In this document: piece after piece, positions 16,083 through 22,861 of the stretch
Position numbering within the stretch: the first letter of the stretch is position 1
How the letters are laid out: every line of letters starts with the position of its first letter
Origin: an uncultured Campylobacter sp.
Lineage (GTDB): Bacteria; Campylobacterota; Campylobacteria; Campylobacterales; Campylobacteraceae
Length of the DNA stretch: 25,984 bases
Assembly: GCF_938015785.1 (NCBI RefSeq)
Contig: NZ_CALLWC010000014.1
Location: forward strand, 1 to 25,984
Direction: 5' to 3'
Notes under the pieces: generated by a model
The model's input: only the letters and a program-made list of their open reading frames with translations
Databases searched by the model: none
What the model was told of the DNA's origin: nothing
Program-made: the position numbers and the translations under genes

Positions 16083-16181
16083 TGGGCGGCGCTGCAAGCA
16101 AGACAAAATTTAGATTTTAAAATTTTACGGCGCGGGATTTAGCGCGGAAGCAAAGCGCAAAGCTGTGTTTGAGGAGGTAAA

Positions 16182-16610
16182 TTGGAATATGAGATCACGG
16201 GCGAGGTTCGAAATCTCCGCGTCCACGCTGCAAGAGGAAATAGCAAAATTTGGATATTTTTCGAGATAGACGGCGTGAAGCTGCGCGGCGAGTTTAACGA
16301 TATCCCCGTGGAGGAGGGCGAGCTTGCGCGCGCGTATTTCATCCGCGGAGGATATGCGGGCAGCTACGTGATTACGCGGATTCAGGTAGCGCGCAAACCA
16401 AGCCCTTTGCGCCGCAAGCTGGGTATCGCGACCGCCGTGTGCACGCTGGGTTTCGGCGTAGCGCTGTGGATCGTGGGCTTTGGGGTTTTAAACGTCGGCG
16501 GAAGGGGCTCTCTAATTAATTTTGTCTGTATTGCCGCGGCAGGATTTGGGGTGCTAAAAGAGGGCGCGGGCAATCTTAAAATGTGGCTAAATCAACGCAC
16601 GTCCGAGTAG
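16182..16610 (+). CDS. Small membrane protein, unknown family
   Basis: A 142-residue protein I do not recognise. Residues 1-72 look like a soluble beta-rich domain (EYEITGEVRNLRVHAARGN, IWIFFEIDGVKLRGEFNDIPVEEGEL, AYFIRGGYAGSYVITRIQVA). Two hydrophobic helices follow at about 84-110 (ATAVCTLGFGVALWIVGFGVL) and about 114-130, then a short basic tail. The start is TTG at 16182, the only start in frame near GAGGAGG (16171-16177); an ATG at 16189 is in another frame. It is followed by another membrane-protein gene in the same direction after 144 bp. Confidence 0.75.
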   Translation: MEYEITGEVRNLRVHAARGNSKIWIFFEIDGVKLRGEFNDIPVEEGELARAYFIRGGYAGSYVITRIQVARKPSPLRRKLGIATAVCTLGFGVALWIVGFGVLNVGGRGSLINFVCIAAAGFGVLKEGAGNLKMWLNQRTSE

Positions 16611-16697
16611 ATCGCCGCCGCGACGTAAATTTTATAGACTTATAAATTCGCCGAATAAAATTTACTCATGCCCGCCGTATCTTTGTGGCGTAAATTT

Positions 16698-16706
16698 TGC
16701 TAAAAT
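16698..16706 (+). promoter_or_regulatory. Extended -10 promoter of the DUF3137 gene
   Basis: TGCTAAAAT (16698-16706) is a TGn-extended -10 box preceded by the T-rich TAAATTTT. This is how Campylobacter sigma-70 promoters usually look, with a weak or absent -35 box. The start codon is about 48 bp downstream. Confidence 0.5.
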
Positions 16707-16754
16707 TCGCTCCAGGCGCGAAATCCGCTGCGTAAATTTAGAAAAAGGCAAAAT

Positions 16755-17711
16755 TTGAACATAAACGAAGCAATAGTTGCCACCGCCAAAAAGCAAAAAG
16801 AGTGCCGGCTAGCATTTATAAAGTATCTGTTTTTGGGAATTTTATTTATAATAGTGCTGCCCGTAGGCGGCGGATTTGCCGTATGGCATCTTTTTGAAAA
16901 TCGCCTTGCACCGCTATTTTTCATCATTATCTATATTCCGTTTTTTCAAGCCGCACTAATGGCTAACGCGAGCCGAGTGACCAGCGAGCTGGGGGATTAC
17001 AAAGCGTTTTATAAAGACGTTTTCGTCCGCGCCGCTATTCGGGGCACAGATCCAAATTTTAGCTACGATCCGAATGCCGGCATCAGCCGTAAAGAATTTC
17101 GCAAAATCGGCATCTATTCGCCAGGTGAGTTTCGCGCCGAAGATCAAATCAGCGGCATTTATAACGGCGTCAAATTTAACCTCAGCGAAATAATCCGCAT
17201 CCCAAACGGCGCGACGCTGGAAATCGGCGACTCGGCGGCGCTAAATTTGCTATCCGCGATAGTTTTTGCATGGGAGGCCATGAAGGATATGCAGGCATTT
17301 AGCGGCTCGGTCTTGGTCTGCGAGTTTTACAAAAAATTTAGCGGGCAAACGATAGTAGCGAGCCGCACGCTAAACACCAGATTTTTAGGCGAAAAAGAAC
17401 AGATGGACGACCTGTTTTTTAGTAAAGAATTTCGGGTCTTTGCGGACGATAAGGTTGAGGCGAGGTATCTTTTGACGCCCGCGTTTATGGAGCGCCTGCG
17501 AGAGCTAAAGGAAAAATTTGCGGGGAAAATGGGCGTGAGCACGGCGTTTATGGACGATAAGCTTTATCTATTTTTAAACGGAGCGAAAAATAAGTTTGAA
17601 ACGACGCTCTTTTCGCTGCCACCGAGCTTAGAGGACGCCGCCGAGATCAAAAATGAAATTTCAGAGCTTTTATCAATCATAGACGAGTTAAATTTAAACT
17701 CGGATATTTAA
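16755..17711 (+). CDS. DUF3137 membrane protein
   Basis: A 318-residue protein with two adjacent transmembrane helices near residues 22-45 and 50-72 (FLGILFIIVLPVGGGFAVW, LFFIIIYIPFFQAALMA), then a cytoplasmic domain. The domain shows the DUF3137 pattern: EDQISGIYNGVKFNLSEI, SGSVLVCEFYKKFSG, FRVFADDKVEARYLLTPAFMERL and a late LYLFLNGAKNKFETTLF. The function of the family is not established. The start is TTG 16755 with AAAAAGG at 16743-16748. It is the last plus-strand gene before a block of minus-strand genes. Confidence 0.85.
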   Translation: MNINEAIVATAKKQKECRLAFIKYLFLGILFIIVLPVGGGFAVWHLFENRLAPLFFIIIYIPFFQAALMANASRVTSELGDYKAFYKDVFVRAAIRGTDPNFSYDPNAGISRKEFRKIGIYSPGEFRAEDQISGIYNGVKFNLSEIIRIPNGATLEIGDSAALNLLSAIVFAWEAMKDMQAFSGSVLVCEFYKKFSGQTIVASRTLNTRFLGEKEQMDDLFFSKEFRVFADDKVEARYLLTPAFMERLRELKEKFAGKMGVSTAFMDDKLYLFLNGAKNKFETTLFSLPPSLEDAAEIKNEISELLSIIDELNLNSDI

Positions 17712-17797
17712 GCGGGGCGGCGATTTTGGCTAATTAACGCGCGCCGCTATTTGGCGGATAAAATCCGCTTGCACTGGGAGAGGGCGCATTACTTGTC

Positions 17798-17960
17798 GCC
17801 TATCGAAATACATTGCGGCTAGAGCGCTATTTCTCCACCAGCTAAAATGTGCTACGCTTTGGTCGTATCCTTCCACTGCCTATCGAGATGCACTAAAGCC
17901 TGGATTGCTTCTATGCTACTTACCGAGATACGTTACGGCTCGGATCGCTCATTTTCGCTA
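17798..17960. repeat. Degenerate 40-bp tandem repeats
   Basis: Units starting at 17801, 17841, 17881 and 17921 align with a 40-bp period. The clearest are TATCGAAATACATTGCGGCT, TATCGAGATGCACTAAAGCC and TACCGAGATACGTTACGGCT. The 17841 unit is more diverged. The last unit runs into the 3' end of the minus-strand gene ending at 17933, so the array may have altered that gene's C-terminus. Confidence 0.5.
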
Positions 17961-18202
17961 CCGACTGGGACGCGCTTAAGTAGCTCCTGTTCGCGAGCGA
18001 ATAATCTACAAAATTTCTCCCAGTCGTGCAGATAGACGAGCCTATGCTCTTTGCCGCTTTCGTCAATGTATATGCCCTGCGTCGAGCCAAGACTCATCTT
18101 TTGCCAGTAGTCGAAAAACGGCAGCGCCTCGATGTCCTCTTGCAGCACGCCTCGCATCCCGTCGTTATCGTAAATTTTTAGATCGTAGTAGGTCTTTTTC
18201 AT
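17933..18202 (-). CDS. Hypothetical 89-residue protein
   Basis: I do not recognise the family. The small acidic soluble protein begins MKKTYYDLKIYDNDGMRG and contains ALPFFDYWQKMSLGSTQGIYIDESGKEHRLVYLHDWEKFCRLF, with no membrane segment. The ribosome site AGAAAGG stands 4-5 nt before ATG on the minus strand. The C-terminal residues (VPVGSENERSEP) are encoded by the edge of a degenerate 40-bp repeat array and may be a recent addition. It lies in a run of minus-strand genes of immunity-protein type, so an immunity or accessory role is possible but unproven. Confidence 0.7.
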   Translation of the reverse strand: MKKTYYDLKIYDNDGMRGVLQEDIEALPFFDYWQKMSLGSTQGIYIDESGKEHRLVYLHDWEKFCRLFAREQELLKRVPVGSENERSEP

Positions 18203-18226
18203 TTTAACCTTTCTAAATTTTACCGC

Positions 18227-18281
18227 GACGGAATTTTATCGTGGTGGAATTCTTAAATTTGTATCGCGATAAAATTCCGTC
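18227..18281 (-). repeat. Large inverted repeat 1 (15-bp arms)
   Basis: GACGGAATTTTATCG (18227-18241) and its exact reverse complement (18267-18281) are separated by 25 nt. It lies between the 3' end of the DUF4299 gene and the 5' end of the 89-residue gene, both on the minus strand. Confidence 0.75.
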
Positions 18282-18296
18282 TTTTAGAATTTTGTG

Positions 18297-18342
18297 CGCC
18301 GCAAAATTTACCGCGAATTCCGCGTCTTTAAATTTTGCGGCG
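18297..18342 (-). repeat. Large inverted repeat 2 (14-bp arms)
   Basis: CGCCGCAAAATTTA (18297-18310) and its exact reverse complement (18329-18342) enclose an inner near-palindrome, CGCGAATTCCGCG. On the minus strand the left arm ends in AAATTTT-type text, so the pair of hairpins could end the DUF4299 transcript or form a structured RNA. Confidence 0.7.
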
Positions 18343-18414
18343 TCAATCCTCGATGGCTTTAAATTTTGTAGAGCAACCCTCGATAAAATCCCGTAATTTC
18401 ACCGCAAGTAAAAT

Positions 18415-19344
18415 TTAGCCTGCCAGCGCCTTTAGCTGCTCGGCGTTTAGCCCACCCACCAAAATATAGCTCGCATCGATGAAACGGTAGTTTTGCTTCG
18501 GCAAGCGCGCGATAAACTCGTCGTATTCCAGCTCGGCGATTGCATGGTAGTTATCGGCGTCGTTTTCGTCGCCCTCTATACCTATGAGCGCGATCTGCCA
18601 GCGCGCTACGTCGTTATTTTTCAGCATCTCGGTGTTTTGCCATTCCACAAACGGTTTGTAGGGCAAGATAATAGGCAGGTCTTGCGTGAGCGCGTATGAG
18701 CCCATTATCGTGCCGTCATCTCCATTTCGATAAAACCTCTGGCGCGCGCTGTAGGCGTCGAGATACTGCACCTCGGTTAGTCGCTTGCTAAACTCGGCAG
18801 AGGGGTTGTATGAGGCTAAAATTTCATCCATCATCGCGCGGTTTATCGCAAAAGGTCTCTCTACTCCGTAGCAAAAATTTACCTCCGTATCGCCACTTAA
18901 GTGTTGATCTATCGAATGCAGTCCCGCCGCTATATCGCGCTCGTAGTCGAATTGTTCTATACTGTCGTGGGTGTAAATTTCGCCGTTTTCATCCGCGATC
19001 TCGCTTTGCAGCTGCTTAGATAACGCTTGCAGATATGAGATCGCCAAAACCCAATCAAATACTGTCGCTGGCGTATTTACGCGCACGGCGTAGCTTTGCC
19101 GCTCCTCGTCATATCTTAGCTCCATCCCGCGCCCGCTCTTGCCCCGCACGCCCAAAATCAAGCACTCCTGCTCGCTCAAAGGCGATTTTAAAAACGCCCT
19201 TTCGTCAAAGCCTTCGGCGCTCTCGTCTATGTCAAATACCGATAGATCGGGCAGGAGCTCCAATGCCTTGTCTACGCTCATGGCGTCCGAATACCCCATA
19301 AATAGCGGGCGCTTTTTATTTTTGACGCTAAATTCTACGCTCAC
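18415..19344 (-). CDS. Probable DUF4299-family protein
   Basis: A 309-residue soluble protein that begins MSVEFSVKNKKRPLFMGYSDAMSVDKALELLPD. It continues with an ECLILGVRGKSGRGMELRYDE segment and VFDWVLAISYLQALSKQLQSEI, and near the C-terminus with GSYALTQDLPIILPYKPFVEWQN and YRFIDASYILVGGL. I associate this pattern with DUF4299, found scattered in Firmicutes and Campylobacter, but cannot confirm it by search. I chose GTG 19344 because CAAAGGAG (19351-19358, minus strand) is 6 nt upstream; the open frame extends further but without a ribosome site. A TATAAT box lies at 19372-19377 inside a 42-bp block repeated before the DUF1963 gene. No membrane helix or signal is seen. Confidence 0.7.
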   Translation of the reverse strand: MSVEFSVKNKKRPLFMGYSDAMSVDKALELLPDLSVFDIDESAEGFDERAFLKSPLSEQECLILGVRGKSGRGMELRYDEERQSYAVRVNTPATVFDWVLAISYLQALSKQLQSEIADENGEIYTHDSIEQFDYERDIAAGLHSIDQHLSGDTEVNFCYGVERPFAINRAMMDEILASYNPSAEFSKRLTEVQYLDAYSARQRFYRNGDDGTIMGSYALTQDLPIILPYKPFVEWQNTEMLKNNDVARWQIALIGIEGDENDADNYHAIAELEYDEFIARLPKQNYRFIDASYILVGGLNAEQLKALAG

Positions 19345-19370
19345 CTTTTTCTCCTTTGTTAAATTGGCAA

Positions 19371-19412
19371 AATTATAGCGAAATTTTACCCGCCGCCGCG
19401 AGCTAAATTTGC
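19371..19412 (-). promoter_or_regulatory. Shared promoter block, copy A (DUF4299 gene)
   Basis: On the minus strand this reads from GCAAATTTAGCTCGCGGCGG through GGGTAAAATTT to CGCTATAATT, with TATAAT at 19377-19372. It is the same as 21380-21422 except for one extra T there. The -10 box sits about 30 bp before the GTG start. Confidence 0.8.
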
Positions 19413-19487
19413 GCGCGCAAGTCCGCATTGCCGGTTGTACGAGCGAGCGCCGCAGCCGTCACAAAACTCACTAATAATCGCGAAAGC

Positions 19488-20297
19488 TTACGCGCCGATT
19501 GCGTCTTTTAGGCTCTGTGCGCACAAGCCCGCATCCTTAAACTCACGCAAAATTTCATCCATCAGCTCCTCTTTGAAAACGTCCAGTATCATCGCGCCCG
19601 CGTCTAGCTCGGGATATCGCAGAGCGGGCTCGCTGAAGTTTTTAAGCTCTTTAAACCGCCGCTCGCCCCGTCTGGCAAATCCGAGCCGAACCTCGTTCGG
19701 GCTAAGGCTCAGCATACCGCTATTGCGAGGGAAATTATACACGCTAAAGCCGTAAAGCTGCGGATCGGCGGCTCTTGCGCGCACGCTCAAAATTTCCTCC
19801 AGCCGCGCCTTTGTGCCGTCTAGATCGAATCCCGTTTGCAGCGCGATCTTGCCGCCCGTATCGAGCCGCAAAAGCGCCAAAAACGAAGCGAAATCCTGCG
19901 CGATGATGTTTTGCTCGTCACACTCGACGTCGATGTAGGCGACCGCGGGCCGTTCGCTCGCGCGGTAGTCCAGGCACAGATACCAATGCCCGTCGCCGCT
20001 GAATGGCACCAGCCCGTTAAGCTCGAAGCTCACGCACTCGCGCTCCTCGCCCCAGCTAAAGCGCGTAAGCGACGGATGCGCCTCGCCGATGCCGCTGACG
20101 GCGTCTAGCGGGTAGCCCTCTAGCTCGTAGCGCAGGTAGCCGCCGTTTTGCACGCTCAGCATCATGGCGAGCTCGCGCGGCAGGGCGTGTCCTAGCTCCT
20201 CCTCCGCGGCCCTCAGCGCCTCGGGCGTGAGCGGATCTTGTAGATAGGGCAGGTAGATCGGCCTGCGCCAGATGTTTGCAAGCTCGTTTGCATTCAT
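19488..20297 (-). CDS. SMI1/KNR4 (SUKH) domain protein
   Basis: A 269-residue soluble protein. Residues about 15-150 follow the SUKH-1 pattern: LTPEALRAAEEELGHALPRELAMMLSVQNGGYLR, a GIGEAHPSL segment, VPFSGDGHWYLCLDY and a PAVAYIDVECDEQNIIAQDFASFLALL end. SUKH proteins are widespread immunity proteins against polymorphic toxins with nuclease or deaminase heads, though many stand alone. The C-terminal part (about 160-269) has no family I know. The ribosome site AAAGGAG stands 6 nt before ATG on the minus strand. It is separated from the upstream DUF1963 gene by 324 bp and from the DUF4299 gene by 143 bp. Confidence 0.87.
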   Translation of the reverse strand: MNANELANIWRRPIYLPYLQDPLTPEALRAAEEELGHALPRELAMMLSVQNGGYLRYELEGYPLDAVSGIGEAHPSLTRFSWGEERECVSFELNGLVPFSGDGHWYLCLDYRASERPAVAYIDVECDEQNIIAQDFASFLALLRLDTGGKIALQTGFDLDGTKARLEEILSVRARAADPQLYGFSVYNFPRNSGMLSLSPNEVRLGFARRGERRFKELKNFSEPALRYPELDAGAMILDVFKEELMDEILREFKDAGLCAQSLKDAIGA

Positions 20298-20621
20298 TTT
20301 CGCTCCTTTAAATTTGCAGGTTAAAATTTCAAGCGCGCCTTAAATTTCAAGCTCGAATCCGAAATCTCGGGCTATAAAATTTTAAAATTTTGCTGCGCCG
20401 AATTTTTCACAGCCCGCTCGCTGTATTCGGCTCGTCTGCAACTATACGGATCGCCTCTCGGCGGCTTAAATTTAACCTAGATCGGGCGCCGTTAAAATTT
20501 AATCCGCACCGAGCGGGCTCAAAGCCGCGCGCCGATAAAATTTCATCGCAAATTACTCGACCCGAGCGTCCGTTTAAAGCGGCGGAATTTTGCGGGCGAG
20601 CTAAATTTGCATTTCGCGCGC
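20298..20621. other. 324-bp gap, no gene seen
   Basis: The gap lies between the SUKH and DUF1963 genes, both on the minus strand. It holds many AAATTT and AAAATTTT words mixed with GC-rich text (GCCGAATTTTT, GGGCGCCGTTAAAATTTAAT). No convincing promoter, terminator or coding frame was found. An open plus-strand frame here runs into the antisense of the next gene and has no ribosome site. Confidence 0.5.
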
Positions 20622-21341
20622 CTAATCGAAATCATAATACAGGCTCCACGCCCCGCTTTGCGAGTTTTTGGCAAACATCAAGCTGCCGCCGTCAATGACG
20701 TTAAAGCCCGCCTTTTCGTCTGAAGAAATCTGAAAAACGAACTGATAGCCCTCGCCGAAGCTCACTCCCGACTGGCAAAAGGAGGGGTAGCCACCGAATT
20801 TCGTGCAGTTATAAAACTCCAAGGCGATGTCGTCGTAATACTCGAGCCCCTCCGTCTCCTCAAGACGCAAAATTTCATCTATGGTGTCCGCATCCAGCCC
20901 GCCGCCGTCCCAAACGGGCGTATCGTCCGCGGCAAATTTTGGCTGCAAAGGAAAGGGTCTTATCTGCGAGCGCGGATTTGCAAGCTCTTTTATGACGAGC
21001 TCGCTTACGTCGCTATACTCGCGGATTGCCCACAGGCCGTCCATATCATCATCAAATTTGCCGATGAGATCCTGCGAGATGAAGACCGTAAGTAGCTTGA
21101 CGCCGTCCAAGATCTGCGGCACGTAGGGCAGCGCGGGCAGATAAAACTGCGCTAGAGGGAGCATCGGCGCGCCGTTTTGATCCACAGGCAGCTTCTCATC
21201 CGCCGCGCAGGCAAGCACGCGGCCGATCCAGCACTCATCGATCGCGCCTCGCGGCCTCACTCCGCCCGTCTGAAAATAGGTGATTTCGCGCGCGATCTTG
21301 CGCTGCAGCTCCTTAATCTTTTCTTGCAGATCCGTTTGCAT
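20622..21341 (-). CDS. DUF1963 (YwqG-like) protein
   Basis: A 239-residue soluble protein with the DUF1963 layout: PMLPLAQFYLPALPYVPQILDGVKLLTVFISQD in the first half, IRPFPLQPKF in the middle, and CTKFGGYPSFCQSGVSFGEGYQFVFQISSDE with GGSLMFAKN near the C-terminus. The G-G-x-P-x2-x-Q and Q-x4-Q segments are family hallmarks. B. subtilis YwqG lies beside an LXG toxin operon, and family members are often found among immunity genes; the biochemical role is unknown. ATG 21341 has AAAAGGA about 5 nt upstream on the minus strand. Its promoter region carries copy B of the 42-bp block shared with the DUF4299 gene. Confidence 0.85.
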   Translation of the reverse strand: MQTDLQEKIKELQRKIAREITYFQTGGVRPRGAIDECWIGRVLACAADEKLPVDQNGAPMLPLAQFYLPALPYVPQILDGVKLLTVFISQDLIGKFDDDMDGLWAIREYSDVSELVIKELANPRSQIRPFPLQPKFAADDTPVWDGGGLDADTIDEILRLEETEGLEYYDDIALEFYNCTKFGGYPSFCQSGVSFGEGYQFVFQISSDEKAGFNVIDGGSLMFAKNSQSGAWSLYYDFD

Positions 21342-21379
21342 TTGCGTCCTTTTCGGTTGGAATTTTAGCGCTTTTGTGA

Positions 21380-21422
21380 AATTATAGCGTAAATTTTACC
21401 CGCCGCCGCGAGCTAAATTTGC
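21380..21422 (-). promoter_or_regulatory. Shared promoter block, copy B (DUF1963 gene)
   Basis: Identical to 19371-19412 apart from one inserted T. It contains TATAAT on the minus strand (plus-strand ATTATA at 21381-21386), about 40 bp before the DUF1963 ATG. This exact duplication over 42 bp suggests the two genes share expression control, or that a promoter-gene unit was copied. Confidence 0.8.
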
Positions 21423-21516
21423 AGCGTAAAGAGTTGTGAAAAGTAAGCTTAAAGCTTTTTGGGAGTAAAATTTAAACAGACCCATGTAAGCGGTAAATTT
21501 AATCAAAGGAGCGAAG

Positions 21517-22155
21517 ATGACGAAAAATCAGTGCTGCGTCCTAAAGCATTTGACGGCAGGCGAGACGGGCGGTTTTGAGAAAACGGGCAAGATGAATGAC
21601 GGCGAGTTTTTGGATGCGCTTATCGGAAAAGGGCTTGTTTGGATGCTTGACTGGGTCGGCGAGGACGAGACGGGCGATGTAGGCAAATTTATCAGTTCTA
21701 GGCTTGATGCGCTGCAAAGCGGCGTGTCACTAGACTGCGATAAAATTTACGCAAGGCTCGAAAAAGAGGCGAAAAAAGAGGGTTTCGAGCGCGGCGATGC
21801 GAGCCTATTTTTGATGAACGAGTTTCAAAAGGCGCTCAAAAAGAGCGATTTTAGGCTCTTTACTTTGGATCTTCATAGCGACGCTTATTATCTGCTCGTC
21901 GCGCACAAGGACGCCGAGAAAGATTTTAAAAAGCTAGGCAAGCGCGAGGAGCTATTTTGGGATATCGCGCCGTGGGGCAAGCGCCGCAAAAGGCAGATCC
22001 TTTACGTCATAAACTGCGAGTGCGGCGAGATGTCTGCGTGGCAGCTGGATGCGGACGAGCCCTCTCCTAGAGACGAGGTTTGCGAGGTCTGCGGGCGGGT
22101 GCTTTTTGACGCAGACGGCAACGCGATGCAGCCTTTGGAAAAGGAATTTATCTGA
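21517..22155 (+). CDS. Hypothetical protein with zinc-ribbon-like C-terminus
   Basis: A 212-residue soluble protein. The N-terminal part contains GKGLVWMLDWVGEDETGDVGKFI and LFTLDLHSDAYYLLVAHKDAEKDFKKL, a layout that loosely recalls DUF6630-type immunity-like proteins; I cannot confirm this. The last 45 residues carry NCECGEMSAW and VCEVCGRVLFD, two cysteine knuckles able to hold zinc. ATG 21517 follows AAAGGAGCG by about 6 nt. It is transcribed away from the DUF1963 gene, so both promoters lie in the 175 bp between them. Confidence 0.75.
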   Translation: MTKNQCCVLKHLTAGETGGFEKTGKMNDGEFLDALIGKGLVWMLDWVGEDETGDVGKFISSRLDALQSGVSLDCDKIYARLEKEAKKEGFERGDASLFLMNEFQKALKKSDFRLFTLDLHSDAYYLLVAHKDAEKDFKKLGKREELFWDIAPWGKRRKRQILYVINCECGEMSAWQLDADEPSPRDEVCEVCGRVLFDADGNAMQPLEKEFI

Positions 22156-22861
22156 TCTTTTTACTTATAGCGGCTTTGCGTGCGAAGTTTCGGCTAGATG
22201 AAAAGTTAAATTTTATTGCGCAGCTCGGCAGGATTTGGCGCACAGGTTTGGTTTGCAGCTCGGCGGCGAAACGTAGTTTAAATTTAAGGCTTGCTCTGCG
22301 ATGAAATGCGGTTTTGATTTGAGGCTTGCTTTGGTAGTAAAATACTGCTCGGCGCGGCTAGTTTCGGTTTTCTATTCACGTGAGCGACGAAATTTTACAG
22401 TTTGCGTTTGTATCTCGCAAGACCGCAGCGTAGGACGCACTCTTTTAGCGCTTGCGTTCTTGGCTTGATTTTTTATCCAGCAAGTTCGCAGTCGCGGGCG
22501 CATCTACCTATGCTGCTTTAAATTTTGATTTTAATGGTTGTGGACGTAGGCTCGCGCCGCTAAAAATCAAAATTTTGCCCTGCTGCGAGCGCTAAATTTA
22601 TAATCCTGTAAATTTAGAATTTTAAGCGTAAAATTTGATCTAAAATTTCCAAAGTCGCTAAATTTTAAAATTTAAATGCAATATGAGCTTGCCGACTCGC
22701 TAGCCATAAGGCTCGTAAACTCCGCCGCAGCCGCAAGCTCGTTTGATTTAAAGATAAGGCAAAATTTTAGCTAGAGCGCCCGCACAGAACAGAATCCCAA
22801 TGTTAGCGCGCCGCAAACAAGCCGTGTTTGAAATCCGAAACTGGCAAGGTGCAGCAAAAGC
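22156..22861. other. 706-bp gap, no gene seen
   Basis: The region lies between two convergent genes (21517-22155 plus, proC minus). It contains many AAATTT-type words and inverted AAAATTTT pairs, plus GC-rich text without long open frames carrying a ribosome site. The densest palindromic patch is about 22,560-22,675. The text CTACCTATGCTGCTTTA at 22504 slightly recalls the degenerate repeats at 15.8 and 17.9 kb. No tRNA-like or CRISPR-like pattern was seen. Confidence 0.5.

Larger units (their letters stand above)
15703..16181. other. 479-bp gap with degenerate repeats, no gene seen
   Basis: The first 200 bp lack AAATTT words and hold imperfect tandem copies built on TGCACCGTCT (15747, 15775 and 15815). 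The second part holds the second copy of the 79-nt direct repeat (16004-16082) and the 18-mer TAAAATTTTACGGCGCGG at 16118-16135. No frame with a start and ribosome site was convincing. GAGGAGG at 16171-16177 serves the following gene. Confidence 0.6.

Noticed and set aside
20390..20698. Plus-strand frame of 102 codons between the SUKH and DUF1963 genes
   Set aside because: No ribosome site. It overlaps the antisense of the DUF1963 C-terminus, and the product is basic low-complexity translation of gap sequence.
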